Below, one piece after another: positions 34,374-46,268 of a DNA stretch of 64,000 nt (its first letter is position 1; each line of letters begins with the position of its first letter). Source of the stretch: Epichloe hybrida. Its lineage: Eukaryota; Ascomycota; Sordariomycetes; Hypocreales; Clavicipitaceae. The notes beneath the pieces were generated by a model, which was not told the origin of the DNA, made no database searches, and saw only the letters and a program-made list of their open reading frames with translations. The DNA lies in NCBI GenBank assembly GCA_019022495.1, contig JAFEKR010000001.1, positions 2,294,001 through 2,358,000 on the forward strand, read 5' to 3'. The position numbers were made by a program, and so were the translations under genes.

Positions 34374-35362
34374 ACCCGCCGACAGCAAAATGCGTGGTGT
34401 CATGTTTGCACGTCACGTTCAGCCGGTCAGGCGGACAAGCAGCAGGTATCATCAGCAATGGCATGATTTTTGTGTGAAGGCGACTCAAGGAGAATGCGGG
34501 CGGGCAAACAGGACTACACTCAAAGCAGGGATTTTGTTTTCATCGTTTCTCCTTCTCTTGTCGGTATATCAAGTCCATTCACTTGGACAGAAGCAGTTAC
34601 TTGGCATGAAGGCACAGCAATTGTCGGGCACGGCCCGAGCGGACTGGAGCAGCAGACAGGGGGACACGAGCGGGGGGGGGGCCGTGCAGGCTATTAGATT
34701 CGTTGGGTCAAACTTGGTCGTGGTGACGAGAGCGTGTATTGTATATGGGTTGTGCACGAGAAAAAGGAGACGAGGAGGCGTGCATGCCCACATGGGGGGC
34801 CAACATGACTGCAATGAAGAAGGCAAAAAAAAAAAAAGAAGAAAAAAGAAGAAAAAAAAAACCAGGAGTCATGAAGGGGGAAGGCCGTGTTGGGCGCAAA
34901 GATGAATGCAGTCGATTATACCAGGTCAATCAATAAGTCAAGGCGATGGAAATATTTACGAAATGTTGCTTGATGCGGGCCGTGAAGTGCATCGCGGGTG
35001 TACTACATTGTAGTAAGTACATGAACGAATGATGGCGCCTCAAGTGTTCGTCCACTCTCTCTCGCGACGCCCCCATGGCCGGGCCGATGCTGAAAAGCCA
35101 TGACATGACATGACAAGACTTGATTCTCGCTTGTTATTTGGAATAGGGTACATGTAGGGTCCATCTGCCTCGACCTGACACGCGCATTGCTCCAGGCCTT
35201 GTTTCAGGAGACCCCCCTCTCTGTGTGGCGAAAACGCACCACATCCGCACGCATTTGCTTCTGCATGTGGCATGTGCGAGGGGTCCAAAAGAATAAGAAA
35301 AATTATTAAAAGGAAAAACAAAAAAAAAGGTTAAAAAAAAAAAAAAAAAAAAAAGTCTTTCA
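34374..35362. other. Convergent intergenic region, mkt1 / ferritin-like gene
   Basis: Contains the 3' flanks of two convergent genes. Purine/homopolymer tracts are at 34826-34861 and an A run at 35334-35354 next to the stop of the ferritin-like gene. ORFs here are low complexity. No gene seen. Confidence 0.6.
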
Positions 35363-36313
35363 TTACAGCGGCAGGATCATGGTGCCGGCGACCGTGTCCT
35401 CGTCCCTGAGCACGCCGTCGACGGGGGCGGCCCTCGACAGCGACAGGTAAGTTACGCCGGCGACGCCCTGGGGGATCTGGCAACCTTCTGTCTCGGAGAA
35501 GCTGGTGAAGGCGGTGCCGCCGGGGACGACGCCGCCCGAGGTGAAGGCGCAGTGGGTGGCGGCGGCGGAGGCGCCGGCGGTGGCCCTGACCCTGAGCATG
35601 GAGCCGGCGGCCAGCGCGGCGGGCGGCTGCGGCTGCGGCTGCGGCTGCGGCTGCGGCTGCGGTTGGTCCATCATGGCCAGGGGCGGGAAGGGCTCGATGG
35701 CGAGGTTGGAGCCGGGCGGGCACGAGCGGATGAAGGGGGCGGCCATGGAGAAGACGGCCCTGGGGCCGAGGGGTGCGTCAAAGGCCTGGGGGACGGCCGT
35801 CTGGCCGAGCAGCACGCGCAGGGAGCTCTGGTGCCTCGACTCGATGGTCAGGATGGACCCGGCGGCGGTGAGGATGGCCGGGTCCCGGATGAGCTTGGCG
35901 GCGCCGAGGTAGGCCGAGACGCCGACGTTCTCGAGCTGCGCGCCCGTCGTGGCCATGGCCTTGGCGTCGGTGAAGCGGAAGTCGTACTCGCACGGCTGCA
36001 CCGGCTGCACGCCCGCCTGCGCGAGCGCCGACTGCAGGAACACGACGTGCTCCTGCTCCGTCCTGCCAATCTTCTTGAGGTCGCGCACCTGCTCCGCATT
36101 GAGCCCCAGCGCCTCAAAGTCCGAGTCGGGGAACTTGGCGAAGCCCGTGCGGTAGAAGGCCTCTTCCAGGTGCTCGAGCGTGAGGGCGCTGTGCCAGCAG
36201 GTTAGCCGATGAAGCCCAAGAAGCCCAAGAAGACGGGGGTGGACGGGGGTGGACGGGGGTGGACGGGGGTCTCTCTCACAATTGCAGAATGTCAGGGTCA
36301 GTCAGTCCGCCGC

Positions 36314-36346
<33 letters not shown>

Positions 36347-36437
36347 TCTCGTTGGATCGCGCGACGACGGGGAACGCGCCCGCCGTGCACGCCGCGCACG
36401 CCAGCAACGCCAGCGCAGCCGCTTTGCGCAAGCCCAT
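35363..36437 (-). CDS. Secreted ferritin-like domain protein (Rds1/LsdA-type)
   Basis: Exons 36280-36437 and 35363-36188, intron 36189-36279, 327 aa. The signal peptide is MGLRKAAALALLACAACTAG. The four-helix ferritin_2-like domain (residues 50-210) has paired Glu/His positions in ALTLEHLEEAFYRTGF, RTEQEHVVFLQ and LTIESRHQSSLR, the pattern of a carboxylate-bridged metal site. Fungal relatives include Rds1 (stress- and starvation-regulated) and LsdA (late sexual development). Metal binding and role are inferred. A (PQ)n tract near residues 230-245, encoded by a GGCTGC repeat, links to a C-terminal beta-rich domain. The intron contains four GGACGGGGGT units. Confidence 0.82.
36231..36270. repeat. 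Intronic G-rich 10-mer array, GGACGGGGGT x 4
   Basis: One AGACGGGGGT and three GGACGGGGGT units within the intron of the ferritin-like gene. The G runs are on the plus strand, so the transcript carries the C-rich complement. Confidence 0.9.
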
Positions 36438-38007
36438 TCTACTCAGCATTCTATTCGTCGTGGGGTTCCTCCTTGTCCTGTGTGGTCGTCGAGTGGGCGT
36501 CGAGTGGGCGTCGAGTGGGCGTCGAGTGGGAAATCCAGAATCACCCAACCCGCGGGATAGAAATATGTAGTATAGGTGGGGGAAAAAAGTAAAATGGCAC
36601 GGCGGCTTCGTTCTCGACAAGAATTCGCAAAGTGAAATTAGAATAGTGGTGTAACTTGTAATTTTTGATCATGCAGGCCAGCTGTATCGAGATGGGAAGA
36701 AGAGAAGAAGAGAAGGAAGAAAAAAAAAGAGCGAGAAAAATGCAAAGAGAGAGAGGGGGAGAAGGATGGATGAAAGGTGAAAAAGAGAGGCGGTAGAGGT
36801 AGAACAGGGAATGGGTGCCAGTGGGATGGGCGACTAAAGTAGTGATTCTATTCAAGTCCTCCAGATCTCCCAGATCTCACTTGCGGCGCATCCACCTCCA
36901 TCTTTCCCATCTTTCCCATCTTTCCCCCCCGACTTCCATCAGAAAGAGTATCAAACCGACCCCCATTATGCTGCGCACGGCTGGCCGGGCAGCCGAGGCG
37001 GGCTCAACACCCCCCCCCCCCCCCTTTTTCTCCTGATTTGCTCTCGTTGCGAGCTGCGAAAAATGGGGGGGGGAGAGAACAGACGGGCCAGGGGCGACAC
37101 GATGCAAACGAAGCCGCGACCCGGCAGACAATTCATTGCATCATGCCCTTGGCCGGTGGGCGCCGCCGGTCCGGCCACCCCCCGAAACTGTCCTGACACA
37201 CTTCCCCAGTCAGTCAGTACCTCTTGCCGCGTTTCGATTTCTCTCATGAATCGAGCTCGCGAGCAAACCAAGTAGTCCCCCCCGAGCCGCCACATGACCA
37301 ACTTCCACGGCTTATATCATCTCCGATGCAGTCATCATCATCATCATCTCAGCCTTTCCTCGCTTCTTCCGCGACTGGCTCTTCCACGACGCGACGTGAC
37401 GTGACCAAGTTGGCCTACACGGAGTCAGTCATGAGCTGCCACTTTCCCCAATTGCCATCTTCCCAGACCCATTGTACAGAGCCCTTTTACCGACATGGAC
37501 TTTTTTTTTTAATTGGCACAAAACATATATGCACATGATCAATCGTGGCTTGCTTCCATTTCCTTGTCTCTCAACTGCATCGCCACCGTGCCGTGCCACT
37601 ACTTCTCATTTTTTTTTTCCCTTCGGTCCCTAGATGCCATCTGTCCGTCGGCTCCATGACTTGCATCTGCTACCTGTACGATATCTTGTAAAACACACAT
37701 CATTGGGCTGCTGAGGGAGCCTTCACCAGGAGAAAAAGAAGCCAAGCTCCACAAGCTCTTTCAATTGTGTTGCGCCTCTCCATCTCTTTTCCGCCTTGCC
37801 CCGACCGGTGCGCATCGCCGCTTTCTGGCTTCAGTCTGATTCCAAGGTCGTATTTCGTACTGGGCCTTGTTCTGTAATTTACAAAGCATATGGGTTCAGC
37901 GATCGAATAGTCAGGCATCTGTTCATTGTGGCATTAGCGTCAAGTTTCTCCATCTCACGTCACACACATGACTCTTTCCAAAAAAAAAAAAAAAAAAATT
38001 GGGTGAC
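36438..38007. other. Intergenic stretch upstream of the ferritin-like gene, with an 11-mer array
   Basis: Holds the promoter of the ferritin-like gene and the 3' flank of ssd1. Four near-perfect GTCGAGTGGGC units lie at 36488-36530, 50-95 bp upstream of the start codon. An (ATCTTTCCC)3 tract is near 36898-36924, a C run at 37008-37023 and an A run near 37980-37998. No gene seen. Confidence 0.6.
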
Positions 38008-40817
38008 TTACGGCGGGCTCTTGCTCAGGTCCGTCTTCAGAATGATGGGTACCCGAGTCATTTCCGTCACATCCTGAATGTAGTCTCCGCCATCTTCCCT
38101 GAGCTTGAACATGTTCAAATACTTCTCCCTGTTCGTCGAGCGCGTCTCGGCCGCATCGGTGACGGGTACCTTTGAGTCGGACCGGGTTCGGTGCAGGGTG
38201 CCAGCATTTGACGAAGAGCGAGCGGGCGATCCCGGTACGCTCTGAGTAGGACGTTCCGCGAGAGATGCTCCAGCCATGGCTTCTGTCATGTCAGACGTGT
38301 TGCCTTCGTCGTCGTCGTCAAACAAGGCATCGACATCATCTGTAGACATGGTCCCTGTCACCGTCTGTTTGCGAGCAGCCTCCTCTCGCTCCTTCTTGGC
38401 TCTCTCAGCCGCCTCAGCCTGGCGAGCAGCTGCCATGGCGTTGATCATTCTCTGCGATGCAGCGGCCTTGGGCCGCTCATCCTCAGGAACAAAGGCAGAG
38501 CTGGGGACGCCCTTTTCCCAGTAGAGCTCCAGCACCCGCTTCTCCTTTCGGAATTCGGCCTTCTTTAGGGGCAGCTGGTCACAGTGCACCCGCTTTTCGA
38601 AGCCCCATTCAGGAATGAGCACGTCGAATGCCGATTCGTATACGCAGAGGACAATACCCTCGGCGATGAGATCGCCATTGGCCTCCTGTCGCTTCTTGTC
38701 CATGGCACGGCACGACTCGATGTGAATGCTTTGGTCCTGCGCATTCTGTGCCGATTCTTTCTTGGTGTTGCAGGCCTCTACCGTCTTGACGAGACCATCC
38801 AGGTCGTCGGCAAATTCAATCTTGCCGTCCGACAGAACGGCCTCCAGCTGACGGTGAACAATGATGTCGGCATATCGACGGGTGGGGCTGGTGAAGTGCG
38901 TGTACAGTGGGACATTGAGGAAGTAATGTGGCCACAGCTGCTTCGGTGTCTTGCCCGTGATGAAGTACTTGCCCCTGTGCATGGCCTTGAGTACAGCTGT
39001 CTCCATGCCCTTGCGAAGGTCAGCATCTTCAACCTTGAACAAGCTGTTCTGGAGAGCACCGCTTCCAGAGGCATCAATGTCAAAACCAAGAGCATTCATC
39101 CGCTCAACAAACGTCTGCAGTCGACGTGGGTTAGGCGAGGCCTGGCGGCGGAGCAGCGCCTTTTCGGGCAAGCCTTCGGCCAGGCGCTGGGCAACGTAGG
39201 CATTGGCCTTGTGCATCAACTCTTCAACCAGCTCCAGAGCTGGAGTAGAATTGAAAATATTGTCCTGCACAGGATTGTTCTCATCATCCAGTTGCTGGAA
39301 TAGGCGCAGGGGAGCAATGGGCTCTCCTCCCGTACCCAAGCGCGCTTCGCGGAATTTCTGTGCTATCGCCTGGAGGATCTGGATCGTCTTGACGGGAGCA
39401 GCCTCATTGCTGTAATCTGCCGAGTTTTCAACGGCCTGATCAATTTCCTTCAGACTAATTTTGCCCGAGCTCTTGATGATACTCTTGCCAACCCAGCTAT
39501 CGCCCTCGGCGACAGATCCATTGTTGGGGTTGACGTTGAACACGACAGAGACGGTAAAACGTTCCTGGTCGGGTCCGAGAGAGCACACTTCACTGGAGAG
39601 CTTGGCCGGGAGCAGGGCGCAGAAGCGATTGATGAGTTGCACAGAAGTTCCGCGCTTCTTCGCCTCCCGGTCGACGAGCGAGTTGGGCTTGACAAAGTGG
39701 GCAACATCCGGCACGTGAATACCAACTTCAATCTTGCCATCGGGGCGGGACTTGACATGGACAGCGTTTCCGAGCTCGGCGCTTCCATTGAAGTCGATGG
39801 TGAAGGTTTTCTCTTCACGGAAGTCACGGCGTGACGATACTTCGGCTTCCTCCTCCTTGGCAACAGACCAGTCTTGAAGTCCTACACTGCGCAGAACAGC
39901 ATCGGAGAACTCATCAGAGGAGAAGTTGTTGTCGCGTAGCAAGGCGTCCGTCTCCACCTTGAGATCGCCCATACGTCCAAGCTGTTCAACGAGGGTACCG
40001 AATGGGTGCAGGGAAGTGATGGGCCATCGCTTGATACATGCGACAAAGATGCGATCGGCGTAATCTTGATGCTTCTCGACGAAGTCTCGAGGGGCCTGTT
40101 CCGTTGGAATGGCGATGAGTGGCACACGTTTGTCTGTGGGCTTGAACCACACGATTTTGGGCTTCTCTTGTTGACGGCCATCATGGTGGCGATTGTTGGA
40201 GCCATCACGGGCGGCACGCTCGGCCTCCTGCTTCTCCTTGGTAGCCTGGCTGCTGGGACGGAGCAGACCCAGAGTGCCAGAGAACATTTGCCCGGCAACA
40301 CGCTCGACAACTGCCACAACGTGACCAGCATACAATGGTTTGGCGTCATCGCTGATTTCCTCCTCCTCGACGAGCAGGAGACTTTGGCCCTCAACTTCGA
40401 CATCGTCATTCTTTTTCTGCGTGGGTCGCTGGCGCAGACTTCCACGTCGTCGGAGGCCACCCTCGGGAGGATTGTTGTCATCATTGTTTCCGGAATTTTG
40501 ACTTCCCTGGTTCGTGGAGCCAGAGCGAGTGTCTGTGATGTCCTTGCGTTTCTTCTTTTCTTCCTTCTCTCGCTTCTGGGACCATACTTCGTCAACGTCC
40601 AAAAGCTCAACGGCGACGAGGTCACCCTCCAATGCACGGTTACGGTCTTTGCTACCGCAGATGAAAATGTCAGCATCGAGGAGACCATCTTGGGTGGTCA
40701 CGTAAGCATCACTTCGGTTTTTCTTGTTGACTCGGAGAATACCAGAGACCAACTGCCCGTCACCGAGGAGGGCTGGGAGAGACGCCTGTGGAAGGTATGG
40801 GGTGAATAGCGTCTTTC

Positions 40818-40858
<41 letters not shown>

Positions 40859-42282
40859 CCGCCCATCTGGCCACCATGCTGCGAAGTCTGAAGCCCCTGG
40901 AACTGCTGACCATTCATCTGAGCAGCTTGAAGAGCTTGCAACTGGCTGAGCTGGATCGGGTTCAGCTGCTGGCCATACATTTGCGGCATCATCATCTGGC
41001 CTGGCAGCTGCATAAGCTGAGGTTGCTGGTTTGGGTTATACTGAAATGCGCCAATAGACGATACAGACTGGTTCATGGAGCCTCGGGATCTATGGCCAGG
41101 CTGGAAAGAAGGTGCTTGGCCGGCGTTGCCGGGAGAGTCTTGACCTTGGGCCTGGTTGCGCCAGTTGCCCTCAAAGTTCCTGGATCCGGTCCGCGCATGA
41201 CCACCTCCACGGCGGGACTCATTGTCTCCCCCAGTGTTGAATGCACTGGAACGTAGACCAGAGCCCCCTCGGCTGTTGACAGCCATGCTTTGACTTCGTC
41301 CGTGTCCGCCGCGGCCCCTGTTGGAGCCTTGGGCGATGGAAATGTCCAAATTAGAAGATGCAGAGACTGGCGTGTTTTCATCATCTGGCTTGTCTAAACC
41401 CGCCGCGGAAGGACCAGGGAACTGGAATCCGCTGGTAGTGCGCTTTTGCTGTGCGATCTCGGCAGCCTTCTTAGCATCAGCCAAGGCAAGAGAATGACGT
41501 CGCTGATGGCCGCCACCAGAGCCTCCTCCGCGACCTCCACGGCCACCGGCGTTCTCTCGGTTTTGGGTCTGGGGGGCTTCGAAGTTGCCAAATGTAGATC
41601 CAGAGGCACCAGAGGATGGTGCTGGAGGAGGGCCCATGCCCATGTTAGGCATTGCCGACTGATTACGGCGATGTGTATGTGATTGGCTTGGAGGGGGCAT
41701 GCTCTGCTGTCCCATTTGGTTGGGGAATTGAAAAGCGTTGCCCATGGGCTGTAAAGGATTGAATGAGCCGCTAGGGCCAAGAGGTTGGCCCGGAGGCATC
41801 ATGCCCATGTTGACATACTGCTGATGGGTAGCCTGGATCTGCTGTTGTTGCTGCTGCAACAGCTCGATTTGCTGCTGGATAGCCAATTGTTCCACTAGTA
41901 ATAAAAGAAAAAAGAATGAGAAGTCAGTCGTCTGAAATTATCCAAGCGCGGGACAAACAACAAGTGGTTGTGAAGATTGAGGGTAGACATTTTCTAAGCA
42001 CACGTCGAACACATGGGAGATGAGGGAGTTCGGATGGAGCGATGGAGCGATGGGGCAAGACACAAGACGCCCTTTGTAATCAATGGCCAAGGCAAGTTTG
42101 GCTTTGACGATGAACGAGATGAGTAACAACTTACTTCCAGGATTGGCAAACATGCTCATCAATGGGGTCAGCTCCGAAGGGCTTCGCCGATGAGCAATGT
42201 GCAGCCTTCTTCCAGTAGGTCCAGGGACACCGGCAGTCGGCTGCTGCTGCGGCTGTTGTTGCTGTTGCTGTTGCTGCTCCAT
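38008..42282 (-). CDS. ssd1: Ssd1 translational repressor (RNB-fold pseudonuclease)
   Basis: Exons 42135-42282 and 38008-41894; intron 41895-42134 with GTAAGT donor and ACTAG acceptor; 1,344 aa. Ssd1 is an RNA-binding cytoplasmic protein that represses translation of cell-wall mRNAs and is controlled by the Cbk1 kinase in yeast. A long Q/N/G-rich N-terminus includes poly-Gln near 50-70 and again near residue 400 (encoded 40816-40855), with several HRR-type basic motifs (HIAHRRSPSEL, SHTHRRNQSAM, GGHQRRHSLAL) that fit Cbk1 sites. Cold-shock-like domains (TLFTPYLPQASLPALLGDGQLVSGILRVN) precede the RNB fold. At the RNB active site (near residue 750) the expected acidic DxDDA pattern reads ELGNAV, so the catalytic aspartates are absent. 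The C-terminus (NMFKLREDGGDYIQDVTEMT) is typical of the family. Confidence 0.94.
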
Positions 42283-44220
42283 GATGGGTAGTCAGGGGCG
42301 CACAGCACACAGTTGGATGATAGTATTTGGGAAGCACGTCGAGTGCGGCCGGTCGATGCGATGCACGACGGCAAGCGTGTGACAATCAAGTTGCTGGAGA
42401 GAGAGAGAAGGGGAGGGGAATGGTATGCGGGTGTGTATTGTCTTTGTTCCTGTCGAGGGGTTATAGGATCGATGCGTTGCGCAAGATGGATTGCTGGCGG
42501 CTGTTTCAAGATTGGCTGAAAGCTACATGTAGCTTTAGAGACAGTAGCAAGCGAGGCCCTCGGAGCTTAGGCTGGTACGGATGTGATGTGATGCACGGTG
42601 GTTGTGGTTGCCAAAAGGAGGGTGGGATTGCGGCTGGGTTGCAAAAGCGAGCTCGACCAGAGCCAAGGAGCGTGCAAAGGAACAAGCAGTGCCGTGGTGT
42701 CGTGGTGATGATGGGGGAGAAAGGAAGGCGGTATTACGGGATGGACGGGATGGACGGGATGAAGAAAGAGGGGGAAGCCCAGCTCTGGATACTAGACTGA
42801 GGACAAGAGGATGGTGGTGCACGATGGGAAGAGAACGGAGGGAGTCAAGTGCCTGCAGGTAATGGCCGTGGCAGCTGTCTGCTCGGGTACGTACCTTTGG
42901 GAGGGGGCCCTTCGACCGGGGCACGGCGGCGAGACCACGGCTCGCTGGGCGGACTTGGCGGCGTGAAGAGCTGGCTGGGGGCAATGGGAAGGGGGCAACG
43001 GGGGCAACGGGGGCAGCGGGGGCAGCAGCCACCAGACCAACTTGAGCACCAGAATTAGTACACACTTTTACTTATTTTCATGGTCTGGTGGACTGTGGAA
43101 TATCCCGTGCATGTAATCCGTAGTCCGTACATACATACGTGTACTTCCATGGTCCCCTGCTCACGCATAGGGCCACCTCATCAGATACCGGACGCCTGAG
43201 CAGTGAAGCTTCGCCATGACTACGGAGGTCGAGAACGAACGTTACATAGAAAGCGATCGAATTGTCTGACGACCCTTTTTTGTGACCACTGACAGCGAGC
43301 GGCGCAGACGAGACAACGTGGAGGGAGTGGATTTATTAGCGCTGTCACGCTACATTGTACAGGTTTGGCCCCATTCGGTGGGGTGGGGTCGACTCCGTAA
43401 ACTTGCTTGACTTTATGTAAAACTCCAACCCCCTTGTTCTGGTACAGCAGTCTGTTTGCAGATGTCTGTCCGACAGCTCTGTGCAAAACAGCAGATGCTT
43501 TGCAAGGCTGCAATGCAATCATGTCGTATCGTAAGAGGACGTGTACTTGAGGAAGAGAGTCCGCTCGGGAGGTATGGAAAGGAGTGCCAGATGCCTGCCT
43601 ACCAGATCTCGGACAAGAGACGTCGGAAGCGATGTTGATGTTATCAGCCCAAGTCAGACTTCCGGAAGTGGCCTGTCCAGATACGCCGTGCTGCCCGCTG
43701 ATATCATGCGAACAGTCTAATTAATACAAGGGAGACTCAAGCCAACGTGACAAGGGTACCTGTGGTGCAGGGCCGGGGCTAGGGAAATGAGACCAAATCA
43801 CACAAAAAGATGGGATATTTGATGACTTCAGACAATCCATTGGCAAGCTTCGCGACATAATCGCTACCTACCCTACATACACGAGTTTGAGATCCTGTCA
43901 CCGATGATGATGATGTAAGCTACATGTATAAGGTGCATGGTCGGGGCTTATCTTTGTGGCGGACCAACCACCCGTTTGCAAGTGGCGTGTCTGGGAATTA
44001 CTAATCACCGCTGGTTGGCGCCGTCTCGCACGCGGTATTACGTATCTCATCCGCTGGGGGGGCCACCTAAAGAGAGTTTCATTCGACGACGAAACTTACA
44101 TAACATGTTCATGTAGGAAACGGCAAGGAGCATTGCCCTTGTCGAATGCATGATCGAAAACGCCTCCCGATGACACGGTAACAACACGCTTCCTTCTCGG
44201 CCATCGCTACAACCAACACA
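42283..44220. promoter_or_regulatory. Divergent region between ssd1 and gle1
   Basis: About 1.9 kb of upstream DNA for two divergent housekeeping genes. It contains short repeats only: GGGGGCAAC/GGGGGCAGC copies around 42991-43025 and (GGGATGGAC) near 42738-42764. No domain-bearing ORF was found. Confidence 0.5.
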
Positions 44221-45899
44221 ATGACAGATTCCTCGCCGCTGAGGGGAAGTCAGCGCCTCCCGAGCCCCGACCGGGGCTACGTGTCCAGCTTCCTCCTGGA
44301 TGATCGAAATACGGAATTGAGCCACCGCGATGCCCTGGCCGCGGCGCAAGCTGAACACGATCGAGTGAGAGAGACGGCGCTCCGGGTGTTTGACTTGTAT
44401 CATCTCAAGGAGGAGCGCAAACGAATATTAGAACAGGAGCGCAGGGAACAAGAGAGACTAAAGGCAGAGGCGGAAATTGCGGCCGAAGAGAAGAGACTGC
44501 AAGAGCTGAGGGCCAAATCGATACCTAGACCTCCGCCGCCCAAGCCAGAACCAGAACCCGTCAAGCCAGTCGAAAAGCAAGCCGAGGAGAAGAGACCTAC
44601 GCCAGTGCTTGTGCTGCCGGAGGCCAAGGACTCGGAGGCTCCCTCACGGACGCAGTTCAAGGCACAGCAGCCGAATGCATCACTTTCACAGCCAAATGGG
44701 CTATTTGCGAATCTGGACCAACAGGCGAAAAGCGGTCCATTTGGCACAGCTGGCCAGAAACAAGATCAGCCTCAACAATCACCAGCCCCGGACCAGAACA
44801 AGCTCTCCCCAGCAATGCCGAGTGTGGCTCCAACTCAACGACCCGCGTTTGCATCGTCAGTTCAGCCATCACAGCAGAAGTCATCCCTAGACCCATTGCC
44901 GGATCGATATATACAGATTCATCAGGCTCTCAAGCAACTACGAAAAGATCTTGCAACTGCATCAAAGGTCGCAGGGTCACCCCTCAAGGGCAGAGTCGGT
45001 TCCATCCGAAGAGAAATTCGGTACTTGATAGGTCAATTGACTGGAACTGGTGGTAAGGGAGCCAATGTGCAATCAGTAAGTTAGATGCTGCATGTCCTAC
45101 ACGCACCGTGCCTTTTTCTAATAAGAACAATTTCCTGTAGACAAGCAACATTATGGCCCTGCTGCGCCGGTCACTTGATGGACAGCTCCCCAGCCCCATG
45201 GTTGATGGAAGCAAATTTGTAGCGACACCTCGCCAGCCCTCAACCGAAGACGTCCCAAACAACGGGCCTACCATACCATCCCTGTTCGTCTATGCATTGA
45301 ACATCATCGCCAAGGGCATAATAGGCCAGTTCATCAAGGAGTCTCACAATTCAAGGGCCGTGGATGCTGTCGGCGTCTTCACGGCCCAAGTTTTCTCCCA
45401 CAAGGATTTCTCTTGGCGAGGGCAGTCCCTGATCGATATTCTACTCGCCAAGTATAGAGTCGCATGTCCTGTGCTTTTCGGATCAAGAGGCAACGAAGAG
45501 CTCGACAGGGGTAAACAAGCGCTTGGCTGGAAAAGGGACGGACCCTCATCATGGGACCCGGAGCAAAAGCACAATGATAGAATGGTGGGTCTCGGAGCAG
45601 GTTTCGCCTCCATCTCGCTACGGGACTTCAGCAAGGCCTCCAAGGCAAACCCATGTCCGCCCACAAACTATTGGAAAGCGTTCGCGTGCATTGTGAACAG
45701 CCCGCCGAACGAGATTTCCAACACCCAACTGATAGTTCTGCGGTCCATGATCGAAGGACACGAGCAGCGGTTCCTCAAATTTTATGGAAACGCTGCTGTG
45801 GCGGCACTGCGGCTCGCGTTGGTGGAGTTTCCGAAGAAGGCACCTGCGGACTTATCCAGCGCCGGGTCGCTGTGCACACTGGGTGACCGCCTTCTTTGA
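44221..45899 (+). CDS. gle1: mRNA export factor Gle1
   Basis: Exons 44221-45075 and 45141-45899; intron GTAAGT to CTGTAG; 537 aa, near the yeast length of 538. Gle1 sits on the cytoplasmic side of the nuclear pore and, with inositol hexakisphosphate, activates the DEAD-box helicase Dbp5 during mRNA export. The N-terminal half has a charged coiled coil (residues 45-100, with EERKRILEQERREQERLKAE) and a Pro/Gln-rich linker. The GLE1 domain spans about 230-537, with TIPSLFVYALNIIAKGIIGQF, LAKYRVACPVLFG, MVGLGAGFASISLRDF and NYWKAFACIVNSPP. No oddities. Confidence 0.95.
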
Positions 45900-45959
45900 G
45901 ACGGAGAGCTGGCATTGTCATAGCGATGGATGAAGTTGTTCCATCATGTACATAATCTT

Positions 45960-46020
45960 GGGGGAGGGGGCGGGATTTGAACCCACGAAAACCTCAAAAG
46001 GCCACGGGAATCTGGGATGT
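45960..46020 (-). other. tRNA 3'-half-like remnant (type II T-arm)
   Basis: On the minus strand, GTGGG-TTCAAAT-CCCGC forms a five-pair T-stem with a consensus TTCAAAT loop. It is followed by CCCCTCC, which looks like the 3' strand of an acceptor stem. Before it, CCTTTTGAGG could form a small variable arm. The partner GGAGGGG and a D-arm are not found within 150 bp on the 5' side, so a complete tRNA is not supported. It may be a decayed Leu/Ser-type tRNA or a chance T-arm. Confidence 0.35.
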
Positions 46021-46268
46021 ACGTATACCATAGGACAAGAGAAAATAAGCAGCAACGCGTTATCTCTCATCTGGGGCCCAGACCGACCGTTCCGTCCGTC
46101 ACAACCCCCATCTGTTCTCACCGCGATGGAAAAATCTGCGTCACAAGAGTGTGACTACTGCCAAGGCCAAAAACAAAGACAAACCTATATAAGAAAAATC
46201 CTCGCTATGCTGAAAACCTCCCCCAAAAAGACCCACATCCGCAGGTTTCCCGGCCCCCATCCACGCTC

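Noticed and set aside
35552..36205. 217-codon plus-strand ORF over the ferritin-like gene
   Set aside because: Arises from the GC-rich, (CTGCGG)n-containing antisense of a spliced gene; no family features.
42241..42282. Poly-Gln start of ssd1 as an artefact
   Set aside because: The 49-codon exon ends at a good GTAAGT donor and joins exon 2 in frame, and the next residues are conserved in Ssd1 proteins.
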